Assembly: GCA_964653075.1 (NCBI GenBank)
Contig: CAZZAX010000138.1
Span: forward strand, 1 to 15,120
Direction: 5' to 3'
Source: NIOZ-UU13 sp964653075
GTDB lineage: Bacteria > Planctomycetota > Phycisphaerae > Sedimentisphaerales > Anaerobacaceae
Length of the DNA: 15,120 nucleotides
Part shown: positions 7,697 to 13,441 of the stretch, piece by piece
Layout: every line of letters begins with the position of its first letter
How positions within the stretch are numbered: position 1 is the first letter of the stretch
Position numbers and translations under genes: made by a program
Notes under the pieces: generated by a model
What the model saw: only the letters and a program-made list of their open reading frames with translations
The model's database searches: none
What the model was told of the DNA's origin: nothing

Positions 7697-7725
7697 ACTA
7701 TAAATCGCCGAAAGTTTATCAGCAA
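7697..7725 (-). promoter_or_regulatory. Candidate promoter of the UGDH-GT4-GH130 operon
   Basis: On the minus strand: TTGCTG (7720-7725), a 17-bp spacer, TATAGT (7697-7702). Both boxes match consensus at 4-5 of 6 positions. The leader would be about 105 nt. The region between 7584 and 7696 holds no other gene. Confidence 0.5.
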
Positions 7726-7804
7726 TTTATAATATATCAAGCTTTTTCCCATTCACGAGCGGCCCTGGCACATCTATCTGTAATCCGGATATGTGTTTTG
7801 CCTC

Positions 7805-7833
7805 TTGCATTATGAGCACTAAAATGATAGAAT
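7805..7833 (+). promoter_or_regulatory. Candidate promoter of the LamG/dockerin-like protein
   Basis: TTGCAT (7805-7810), an exact 17-bp spacer and TAGAAT (7828-7833, five of six matches). It is divergent from the candidate operon promoter about 80 bp away, so one regulator could act on both. The leader would be about 64 nt and contains two hairpins. Confidence 0.55.
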
Positions 7834-7839
7834 TTTATC

Positions 7840-7884
7840 AGGCAGCTAATATCTGCCTTTATATTTCCTCAGCCGGCTCTGAGG
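7840..7884 (+). promoter_or_regulatory. Two tandem stem-loops in the leader of the LamG gene
   Basis: AGGCAG-7 nt-CTGCCT (7840-7858) and CCTCAG-6 nt-CTGAGG (7867-7884) are two perfect 6-bp inverted repeats in series. They lie between the proposed transcription start and the ribosome binding site GAGGG (7894-7898). They are not followed by a T-run. A role in mRNA stability, translation control or protein binding is possible but unproven. They do not match a riboswitch class I know. Confidence 0.4.
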
Positions 7885-7903
7885 TTGGGCTCCGAGGGTA
7901 AGA

Positions 7904-10147
7904 ATGAAAAAAGCCTGTTTAATATACTCTCTTGTTTTGTGCTTAATTCCGGCGCTTTTTGATGTAGCATTAGCCCAGGAAGCACCGTTCCAATATCCTT
8001 ATTATCTGCTCGATGTTTATAATCCCGACGACGATTGCTGGTACGGCATGGATATTGACGGATACTGGCCCGTGCCGGTAATTCCGGAGCAGTTGCTCAT
8101 CGGCCCTCCTCCCTCAGACATCTCGGGTGTCACAATACCAACCGACCACTGGCTCGAGTTCAAGTATCGCGGCCGGCTTATGGACGCTCCGGGCGATGAT
8201 ATATTCCTAATTGAAAATGACGCAGTTAATGAACAAGCCCTCGTTTTCATAACGGATGGTTCCGACCGGGAGTATTTGCTTGGCTACGCCTTCGTCCGCG
8301 ACATAGGCATATACGAACAAACCGAACTCGGCTTCGACATCGCCGGTATTTCATTCCCATTCGAACCATCTGCAATACGTATAGTTGGATTAGACTATAG
8401 AGGCGGCTCGCCGGGTTTCGATTTAGCCAACATTCGTGCGCGGATTAATCCCGATTGCGGTTATTCCGCCTGTAATCCGAGCCCTCCTGATGGCGTAAAA
8501 AACGTCCCCATAGATACGCCCCTGAAATGGTCACCCGGAAGTTCGGCACAAAAACACATTGTCTATTTCGGAACCGCTCTTACCGACGTGGATGAAAACG
8601 CAGCCCCCGTTACTAAACCGACCCAGCCGCAGAATGCCAACAGCTTCACCCCCACCGCCCTTGAATTGGGAAAAACTTACTATTGGCGTATCGACCAAAT
8701 CAACGATAACGACCCTAACAGCCCCTGGATGGGCGACATCTGGAAATTCACAACAGCCGACCATCTTGTCATAAACAGCTTCGAATCCTACGATAGTTCC
8801 ACAATTTACGATACGTGGACGCAAATCGACCAGGCGTATCTCTATCTTTCAAAGACCCCTAAGCCCGTCCACACATGCCGGCAGGCCATGGCTTTTCGCT
8901 ACTATCATGATCCAATGTTCTACTCCGAGGCGGCAACCGCACTCACTCCCGCGCAGGATTGGACCTCAGCCGGCGTTACGGCTCTGGAGCTGTTCTTCTA
9001 CGGTCAGCCCGACAACAATACTAAGACACAGATGTATATCACCCTGAGTGACGGCGATGTCAACGCAGTTGTGCCATACGATGGCGATGCCAACAACATA
9101 AGCAGCGAAACCTGGCAGCCATGGAGAATCGACCTGCAGAACCTCGGTTTGAACCTCAGTAACATAGAAAGTCTCTCAATCGGTTTTAGCAAAAGCCCTC
9201 CCGAATATCCTTACCTCGGTATCGGCACAATATTCTTCGATGACATCAGGCTCTATCCTTCACGGTGCCTCGAAGAAAATAAACCGGATGCAGATTTCAA
9301 TGGCGACTGTATTGTTGACTTCCTTGACCTTCAGGAATTGACAAGCAACTGGCTTGAAAAAGGATACAATATTTACCCGGTAGAAGCTCCGGATGCTCCC
9401 GTCGCCTGGTATAAGTTCGACGGCAACGCCAATGACAGCGCCGGCAGCGCCCATGGCCACACACGCGGCCATCCAACTTATGTCGAGGGAGTCCACGGCC
9501 AGGCAATAAGTTTCGGAGGCTACATTGATTCCGTGGAAATAACCTACGCCGCTGAATTATTTTCAAAAACTCGAACAGCAATAACAATCGCCTTCTGGCA
9601 ATATGGAACCGACTCAATCCATCACACCGATACGCTTTGCTGCTCCGACTATGAGTATAATGTTTATGATCCCACGATAGCAATTAACCTCGGCTGCTGG
9701 AAGTCCCCCGGCAAATACAACTGGGACTGCGGCTCACCCTGGTCATTCGACAGCCGTCTGAGCGGAAAACACAAATACAAAACCGAATGGTCCCGAAGAT
9801 GGAACCACTGGGCTTTCACCAAAGAAACCCATACCGGAAAAATGCAGATTTTCCTCAACAGTGTCCTCTACGATAGCCGCATAGGTGCAAACTCACCCAT
9901 ATTGGGTATAACCTCGTTTGAAATCGGCTCAGGATGGTACGGCGGCTATGACGGCTTAATCGACGACTTTCAAATCTACGACTATGCCCTCTCACAACCG
10001 GAGATTGCCTACGCAGCCACAAACGGCACCGGTATTTTCGATCTGCCGCTTGTCTCCCCCGTCGATTTAAACGGTGATAACCGTATCGACTTCAAAGATT
10101 TTGCCATCCTCGCCGACAACTGGCTCGAAAAAAATCTCTGGCCATAA
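7904..10147 (+). CDS. Secreted LamG-domain protein with two single dockerin-like repeats
   Basis: A 747-residue exported protein. The signal peptide ends after 'DVALA' (residue 24). Residues 25-180 are an unassigned beta-rich region. About 188-285 is an Ig/Fn3-like module ('NPSPPDGVKNVPIDTPLKWSPG' split over 191-212, 'KTYYWRIDQIND', 'WKFTT') of a type common in planctomycete surface proteins. About 288-452 is a beta-sandwich-like module ending 'IFFDDIRLYP'. A LamG/concanavalin-like domain spans about 498-704 ('AWYKFDGNANDSAG', 'GLIDDFQIYDYALS'). Two calcium-loop dockerin-like half repeats are present: 'DFNGDCIVDFLDLQEL...NWLE' (464-485) between modules, and 'DLNGDNRIDFKDFAIL...NWLE' (721-742) at the C-terminus. 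No catalytic domain is recognised, so glycan binding or anchoring is the likely role. GAGGG is 5 nt before ATG. The gene is monocistronic and divergent from the UGDH operon. Confidence 0.88.
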   Translation: MKKACLIYSLVLCLIPALFDVALAQEAPFQYPYYLLDVYNPDDDCWYGMDIDGYWPVPVIPEQLLIGPPPSDISGVTIPTDHWLEFKYRGRLMDAPGDDIFLIENDAVNEQALVFITDGSDREYLLGYAFVRDIGIYEQTELGFDIAGISFPFEPSAIRIVGLDYRGGSPGFDLANIRARINPDCGYSACNPSPPDGVKNVPIDTPLKWSPGSSAQKHIVYFGTALTDVDENAAPVTKPTQPQNANSFTPTALELGKTYYWRIDQINDNDPNSPWMGDIWKFTTADHLVINSFESYDSSTIYDTWTQIDQAYLYLSKTPKPVHTCRQAMAFRYYHDPMFYSEAATALTPAQDWTSAGVTALELFFYGQPDNNTKTQMYITLSDGDVNAVVPYDGDANNISSETWQPWRIDLQNLGLNLSNIESLSIGFSKSPPEYPYLGIGTIFFDDIRLYPSRCLEENKPDADFNGDCIVDFLDLQELTSNWLEKGYNIYPVEAPDAPVAWYKFDGNANDSAGSAHGHTRGHPTYVEGVHGQAISFGGYIDSVEITYAAELFSKTRTAITIAFWQYGTDSIHHTDTLCCSDYEYNVYDPTIAINLGCWKSPGKYNWDCGSPWSFDSRLSGKHKYKTEWSRRWNHWAFTKETHTGKMQIFLNSVLYDSRIGANSPILGITSFEIGSGWYGGYDGLIDDFQIYDYALSQPEIAYAATNGTGIFDLPLVSPVDLNGDNRIDFKDFAILADNWLEKNLWP

Positions 10148-10352
10148 CTTCCATTTATGTTGCCTGTCCAGTACTCATTTTTACCCTTTTTTCCTTGCAA
10201 TTTCTCATCCTGAACTGTAGATTTCACATAGCGGTCACACCTTGACTTTCAGATTGAAGAAATTCGCTGTCGATGCAAATAAAGAAAAAGGAAAATTGTA
10301 ATAATCCGTGCCTTAGAGCTGACCGATAAATATCTATAAGAAAGGTCTCTTT
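10148..10352 (+). other. Intergenic region without a recognised element
   Basis: These 205 bp hold no convincing ORF, terminator or promoter. A TTGACT near 10243 has no -10 box at normal spacing. AAAGG at about 10340-10345 serves the next gene. Confidence 0.4.
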
Positions 10353-10685
10353 ATGCGAAAAATAACAATCTTCATCCTCTTTTGGCTTATACTAATTAGC
10401 TCCGGATGCACTAACCAATCCGCACTCGCCCCAACCCAGGAGCCAAAGGCCAAACTCCCGGTCATTGTGCATATTAAAACGAAAAATGAGGTCGTCACCG
10501 TCCTCTCCGGACAAACCGAACCTCTCTACAATGTAACGACAAAAGATGGAAAAATACTGGGATTATACCTATCCGCCAAAGAGCTGCAGGAAAACCTGCC
10601 CGGTATCTATCGTCTCCTGAAAACCTCATACGCAGACGACCACGACATTTCTGTAATCTGGGCCGGTAGTTCTCAACAGCATTGA
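10353..10685 (+). CDS. Small lipoprotein, C-terminal end probably altered
   Basis: A 110-residue exported protein of unknown function. 'MRKITIFILFWLILISSGC' is a lipoprotein-type signal with Cys19 as the lipidation site, although Ser at -3 is atypical for a lipobox. After a Pro/Gln-rich linker (20-38) comes a compact beta-alpha unit, 'VVTVLSG...PLYNVTTKDGKILGLYLSAKELQENLPGIYRLLKTSYADD', which I believe is a recurrent small Phycisphaerae domain. The last six or so residues (G-S-S-Q-Q-H) are read out of frame through the start of the pentapeptide-like remnant at 10657-10815, so the natural stop may have been lost by a deletion or fusion. AAAGG precedes the start by about 8 nt. No partner gene is evident. 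Confidence 0.7.
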   Translation: MRKITIFILFWLILISSGCTNQSALAPTQEPKAKLPVIVHIKTKNEVVTVLSGQTEPLYNVTTKDGKILGLYLSAKELQENLPGIYRLLKTSYADDHDISVIWAGSSQQH

Positions 10686-10815
10686 GCTTGACGACTGTAC
10701 CATCCAAAACAGCTTTTTCAGGAATACGAAAATCCTCAATTGCAATTTGACAGGCATGACCATCGACGGAGTAATGGTAACGGACATGGTTAAAGCCTAT
10801 AAAAAAACGAAATAA
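10657..10815 (+). pseudogene. Remnant of a pentapeptide-repeat-like protein gene
   Basis: In the frame +1 to the preceding lipoprotein, codons 10666-10812 read VVLNSIELDDCTI..., then 'FFRNTKILNCNLTGMTIDG' and 'VMVTDMVKAYKKTK', ending at TAA 10813-10815. The alternating N/C-x-L/I/F pattern and the 'GMTIDGVxVTDxxxAY' end are typical of C-termini of small pentapeptide-like proteins. A stop (TAA 10654-10656) closes the frame upstream and no ATG, GTG or TTG is found before residue 29, so it cannot be translated alone as a full protein. I read it as the 3' half of a gene whose 5' part was deleted next to the lipoprotein. A single-base sequencing error joining the two frames is the alternative. Confidence 0.5.
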
Positions 10816-10885
10816 AGGCCGTAGAACGGGTATTTTTTTCAAGCCGTCAATAAAAATTGTCGAGTTTGTCGTTATATAGATGCGA

Positions 10886-10891
10886 TATAAT
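10886..10891 (+). promoter_or_regulatory. Perfect -10 box upstream of the TolC-hairpin-like gene
   Basis: TATAAT stands 57 nt before the start codon. The -35 position (10863-10868) is a poor match, so this is a partial promoter call. A CCGG-5 nt-CCGG dyad (10902-10914) lies just downstream in the leader. Confidence 0.35.
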
Positions 10892-10948
10892 CAAAATTAG
10901 ACCGGATTTTCCGGCTATGCGTCTCAGTAATACAGAAAGGAGACCACT

Positions 10949-11449
10949 ATGTCATCGACTCAAAAAAGGTTTTGCTGTCTTATAGCAGCCGGCCTGTTTC
11001 TAATCTGCCTGAACTCGCCAAACCGGTGGCTACATGGTAACAAAGCACAACTTCTTACGACAGCTCATGCCGCCGAACACCCGATTCAATTCCAGGGCGA
11101 CACGAATGTGCAGCTCCGGGCACTTCTTCAGGAACGATATGAAGTTCTCAGGGCCGTTGCAGGTCTGCTTAATCAGCAATACAGTGCCGGCCGGGTCGGA
11201 ATACTCGATATCAGGGATGCGATTATCGAGATGCTCCACGCAGAAGCCGACCTGCGCTCAACCAGCTCCGAGCGCATAAAGGTCTATGAGAAACTCGTAT
11301 CAATCCTGCAGGAACAGGACAAGTCTCTTGCAGTCGCGGTCAATGCCGGCAAGGTAAATCAAATGGACTTCCTGAAAGCCAGGGTAGCGACACTGGAAGC
11401 ACAAATACAACTTGAGAAACTAAGGCTCACACAGGAAACACCTCAGTAG
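10949..11449 (+). CDS. Exported helical protein resembling TolC hairpin repeats
   Basis: A 166-residue protein with a signal peptide (hydrophobic core 9-21, probable cleavage at A-H-A|A-E, about residue 41). The mature part is almost entirely helical and shows two copies of a unit resembling the helix pairs of TolC/OEP efflux proteins. The first is 'LLNQQYSAGRVGILDIRDA' (73-91) continuing to 'EADL'; the second is 'VAVNAGKVNQMDFLKARVA' (129-147) continuing to 'QLEKL'. Real TolC family members are over 400 residues with beta-barrel strands, which are absent here, so this is not a pore by itself. It could be a periplasmic coiled-coil adaptor or a stand-alone relic domain. AGGAG precedes ATG by about 7 nt. 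No transporter genes are adjacent. Confidence 0.7.
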   Translation: MSSTQKRFCCLIAAGLFLICLNSPNRWLHGNKAQLLTTAHAAEHPIQFQGDTNVQLRALLQERYEVLRAVAGLLNQQYSAGRVGILDIRDAIIEMLHAEADLRSTSSERIKVYEKLVSILQEQDKSLAVAVNAGKVNQMDFLKARVATLEAQIQLEKLRLTQETPQ

Positions 11450-11497
11450 ATACACAACAAACCCGCTGCGCCCGGTTGCTCTCTGGGTGGCGCCGCC

Positions 11498-11526
11498 TTA
11501 CCACATCGTAACACTTGCAATATAAT
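11498..11526 (+). promoter_or_regulatory. Candidate promoter
   Basis: TTACCA (11498-11503), an exact 17-bp spacer and a perfect TATAAT (11521-11526). Transcription would start near 11533, in front of the 27-codon ORF and, further down, the MITE-like element and the membrane-protein gene. Confidence 0.45.
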
Positions 11527-11545
11527 AACACATAAGGATATATAG

Positions 11546-11629
11546 ATGATAAGAATTGTTGTAATGACAGCTAACAGTAATGGCATTTTATGCATGGCTA
11601 TCCACCGTCGTTCGATGCCGTTTTTATAG
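11546..11629 (+). CDS. Possible 27-residue leader peptide or small protein
   Basis: ATG 11546 to TAG 11627-11629 encodes 27 residues, beginning 'MIRIVVMTANSNGILCM' and ending 'RRSMPFL'. AAGGA lies about 8 nt before the ATG, and a good promoter lies 20 nt further up. It has no recognised motif and could be chance; the promoter and ribosome binding site are the only support. Confidence 0.25.
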   Translation: MIRIVVMTANSNGILCMAIHRRSMPFL

Positions 11630-11640
11630 TGCTTCCAGGC

Positions 11641-11667
11641 TTGACTTTACGCCCAATTCCTTATAAT
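11641..11667 (+). promoter_or_regulatory. Candidate promoter just upstream of the MITE-like element
   Basis: TTGACT (11641-11646) and TATAAT (11662-11667) are near-consensus boxes, but the spacer is only 15 bp. The element begins 11 bp after the -10 box, so it would have inserted into the 5' leader of the transcript for the gene at 11875. Confidence 0.4.
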
Positions 11668-11677
11668 CTCAAAATAA

Positions 11678-11854
11678 GGGAGCCTCTAAAAATTGCTTTT
11701 GTCACGAGAACGTGCGAAATTTTCTCCGGCAAGGCGGAAGGTCAAAATCGCCGCAGGCATAGCCAAAGCTATGTCGAGGACGAAGTTTGGCCTGACAACG
11801 CCGCCGGAGGAGATTTCTGCTGTTCGCAGTAAAAATGAATTTTTAGAGGTTCCC
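11678..11854. mobile_element. MITE-like element, 177 bp, with terminal inverted repeats
   Basis: The ends are GGGAgCCTCTAAAAATT (11678-11694) and its near-perfect reverse complement (11838-11854), with one mismatch in 17, and similarity fades over the next few bases. ATAA occurs directly on both sides (11674-11677 and 11855-11858), consistent with a short target-site duplication. The interior is a long imperfect palindrome centred on CATAGC-CAAA-GCTATG (11758-11773), within 1 bp of the geometric centre. No transposase is encoded, so it would move only in trans. The A/T-rich CCTCTAAAAATT type of end resembles IS5-superfamily ends, but that assignment is from memory and tentative. Short ORFs running through it are by-products. 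Confidence 0.8.
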
Positions 11855-11874
11855 ATAAGATTAAGGAACATAAA

Positions 11875-12585
11875 ATGGAAAATGACATATCCCAGAATAA
11901 ATCGCTTCCCCTCAGAACTACCGCCCTCATCTTCCTGTCGCTGAACTTATTTATCTCTGTAGCAATGTGGCTGAACTTCCTTAGTGTCCGCGAATATTTC
12001 CCCTCATGGTTCGGCCCGGTATTTCTTATCGCTGTCGGTCTATTAATCTGCATCATCTGCTTTTACATCTGGCAGCTCCCCCGCACACTCGCCCTTATCA
12101 AACCGCCCGCCGAATACCAAAAAGCCCTTATCTGGCTGCTTCTTGTCCTCTCTGTCCCATGCACCTCCGCCCTGCACCAGTTCGCCCCGTTTCGCCTCGA
12201 TGCCATTATGGTATGGGCAGATATACCTGCCGAATACAACCTAATCAGGTATAACTTTATTCTTACCGCAGGCTCTCTTCTGGTAATCCTGATTCTTACC
12301 GTCCTGTATTGCCTCGGCCGCAGGACTCAGGCCGTGACCGGCCTGGTTGTCCTTGCCGGCATAATGCTCGTTCCGAATGATAACTGCGCCAACTACTTCA
12401 ATCTTCCCTGGATAAAATGGGCCGGGGCCTCACCCCTAATGTTCATGCCGAACTCAGTCGTCCTGCTGATTGCTTATTGTGGATTGCACGGTATCCGCCC
12501 GCGCATCAGCATACTCCTCATGGCAGCAATTAACATAGGCGTCTTCCTCCTCGGCCTCGGCCACCTCACTAAATTCATCTGGTAA
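11875..12585 (+). CDS. Seven-helix integral membrane protein of unknown function
   Basis: A 236-residue protein with about seven hydrophobic segments (residues 16-36, 45-66, 83-101, 126-147, 151-167, 186-204 and 210-231) and almost no soluble domain. The only notable loop is 'NDNCANYFNLPWIKWAGASP' (168-187) between segments 5 and 6, with several residues (Asn, Asp, Cys, Trp) that could be functional. I recognise no family. AAGGA (11863-11867) lies 7 nt before ATG. The right end of the MITE-like element is only 20 bp before the start codon, so the insertion separated the ribosome binding site from the upstream promoter, or brought its own. The gene appears to be alone in its transcript. Confidence 0.75.
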   Translation: MENDISQNKSLPLRTTALIFLSLNLFISVAMWLNFLSVREYFPSWFGPVFLIAVGLLICIICFYIWQLPRTLALIKPPAEYQKALIWLLLVLSVPCTSALHQFAPFRLDAIMVWADIPAEYNLIRYNFILTAGSLLVILILTVLYCLGRRTQAVTGLVVLAGIMLVPNDNCANYFNLPWIKWAGASPLMFMPNSVVLLIAYCGLHGIRPRISILLMAAINIGVFLLGLGHLTKFIW

Positions 12586-12610
12586 AAAATACACTCAAGT
12601 ACGCTTCCCC

Positions 12611-12636
12611 CTTCATCTTGAGCGGAGTCGAAGGAT
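12611..12636. repeat. REP-like intergenic repeat, single copy in this window
   Basis: The core CTTGAGCGGAGTCGAAGGAT (12617-12636), preceded by CTTCAT, resembles the widespread extragenic repeat of the form T-C-A-T-C-C-T-G-A-G-C-G-x-A-G-T-C-G-A-A-G-G-A-T found in many bacterial genomes. Only one copy is seen here, so the repeat status rests on recognition. Confidence 0.45.
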
Positions 12637-12863
12637 ACGCTATACGCTCTCCCCTCAACAAAGCAATTCTTCCATCCTCCGTAGCAGTGTTACTGCGAAG
12701 ATTGGTCGGGTTGAATAAATCTCGCTAACTTACCATGATTTTGGCCATTTCTCTGCTCCTTTCAAGAGTAAAAAACGACCTTTTTCATTCGTTAGCTAAA
12801 ATACTGGCGTTAAATTCAATTTTCTTTAGACTGAATCAAGCAGTTCAATTGTAATAACAGTAA

Positions 12864-12877
12864 AGAATGATCATTCT
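12864..12877. promoter_or_regulatory. 14-bp perfect palindrome upstream of the ECF sigma gene
   Basis: AGAATGATCATTCT is a perfect dyad ending 21 bp before the chosen start codon. Its position suits an operator for a dimeric regulator. No clear -35/-10 pair was found around it, so the sigma gene may use a non-housekeeping promoter. Confidence 0.4.
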
Positions 12878-12898
12878 AATACATTGCGTAGGATGTAT

Positions 12899-13441
12899 AT
12901 GATAGAAGATAAGCTGCTCAAATGGAAATTTAAACGTGGTTCGAGAAAGGCCCTTCAAAAAATCTACGAGAAATATGAAAGCTACCTGCTGACATTAGCA
13001 ACTGCTCTTCTTAATGACGTCAATACCGCCGAAGATGTTGTGCACGATGTTTTTGTTTCATTTGCTCAGTCGGCTGAAAAACTTAGGCTTGAAGGAAGTC
13101 TTAAAGCTTACCTGGCAACATGCCTGGTTAATCGTGCACGCAACGAAATGCGAGTAAGAAAGCGGCGGCCTGGTGTTATGGATGATGTAAGTCCACCTTC
13201 TTCTGATTTGAATGGACCAGAATTTTCAGCAGTATCCAAAGAGGGAACACAAAAGCTGAGTTTGGCAATGGCTCAACTGCCATATGAGCAGCGAGAAGTA
13301 ATAATGCTTCATTTACAAGGTGGAATGATGTTTACGCAAATAGCAAAACTGCAAAACGTTTCCGTGAACACTATTAGGAGCCGATATCGCTACGGATTAG
13401 AAAAACTCCGGTCACTATTAAATAGTGAGGTTATAGAATGA
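12899..13441 (+). CDS. ECF-type RNA polymerase sigma factor
   Basis: A 180-residue sigma-70-family protein of the extracytoplasmic-function type. Region 2 spans about residues 13-90: 'GSRKALQKIYEKYESYLLTL', then the 2.2-like 'NTAEDVVHDVFVSF' (42-55), then 'LKAYLATCLVNRARNEMR' for -10 recognition. Region 4 spans about 118-175: 'LAMAQLPYEQREVIMLHL', then a helix-turn-helix 'TQIAKLQNVSVNTIRSRYRYGLEKLR' (146-171) for -35 recognition. I start at ATG 12899 because AGGA (12890-12893) is 5 nt upstream; TTG 12884 and ATG 12893 are in frame but lack a site. The stop overlaps the next start (ATGA, 13438-13441), implying translational coupling to the putative anti-sigma partner. ECF factors often activate their own promoter. 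Confidence 0.93.
   Translation: MIEDKLLKWKFKRGSRKALQKIYEKYESYLLTLATALLNDVNTAEDVVHDVFVSFAQSAEKLRLEGSLKAYLATCLVNRARNEMRVRKRRPGVMDDVSPPSSDLNGPEFSAVSKEGTQKLSLAMAQLPYEQREVIMLHLQGGMMFTQIAKLQNVSVNTIRSRYRYGLEKLRSLLNSEVIE

Larger units (their letters stand above)
11450..11677 (+). other. Intergenic region between the TolC-like gene and the MITE-like element
   Basis: No long gene here. It contains two candidate promoters (11498-11526 and 11641-11667) and a 27-codon ORF (11546-11629). A GC-rich stem (about 11467-11492, GCGCC/GGCGC with a bulge) lacks a T-run and is not called a terminator. Confidence 0.5.
12586..12898. other. Intergenic region upstream of the sigma factor
   Basis: About 310 bp without a full gene. 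It contains a REP-like repeat (12611-12636), a small hairpin GCAGT-gtt-ACTGC (12683-12695), a seven-codon ORF on the minus strand behind a strong ribosome binding site (12725-12748), a GCTAAC/GTTAGC pair about 60 bp apart, and a 14-bp palindrome near the sigma-factor start. Confidence 0.5.

Noticed and set aside
1716..10147. The carbohydrate genes as a polysaccharide utilisation locus
   Set aside because: There is no SusC/SusD pair, sugar transporter or sulfatase, and the genes lie in separate divergent transcription units.
11467..11492. GC-rich stem after the TolC-like gene as a terminator
   Set aside because: It has a bulge and is followed by CGCCTTACC rather than a T-run.
11590..12056. 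Several 60-95 residue frames on both strands around the MITE-like element
   Set aside because: They arise from the palindromic element and the start of the membrane-protein gene; none has a ribosome binding site or family match.
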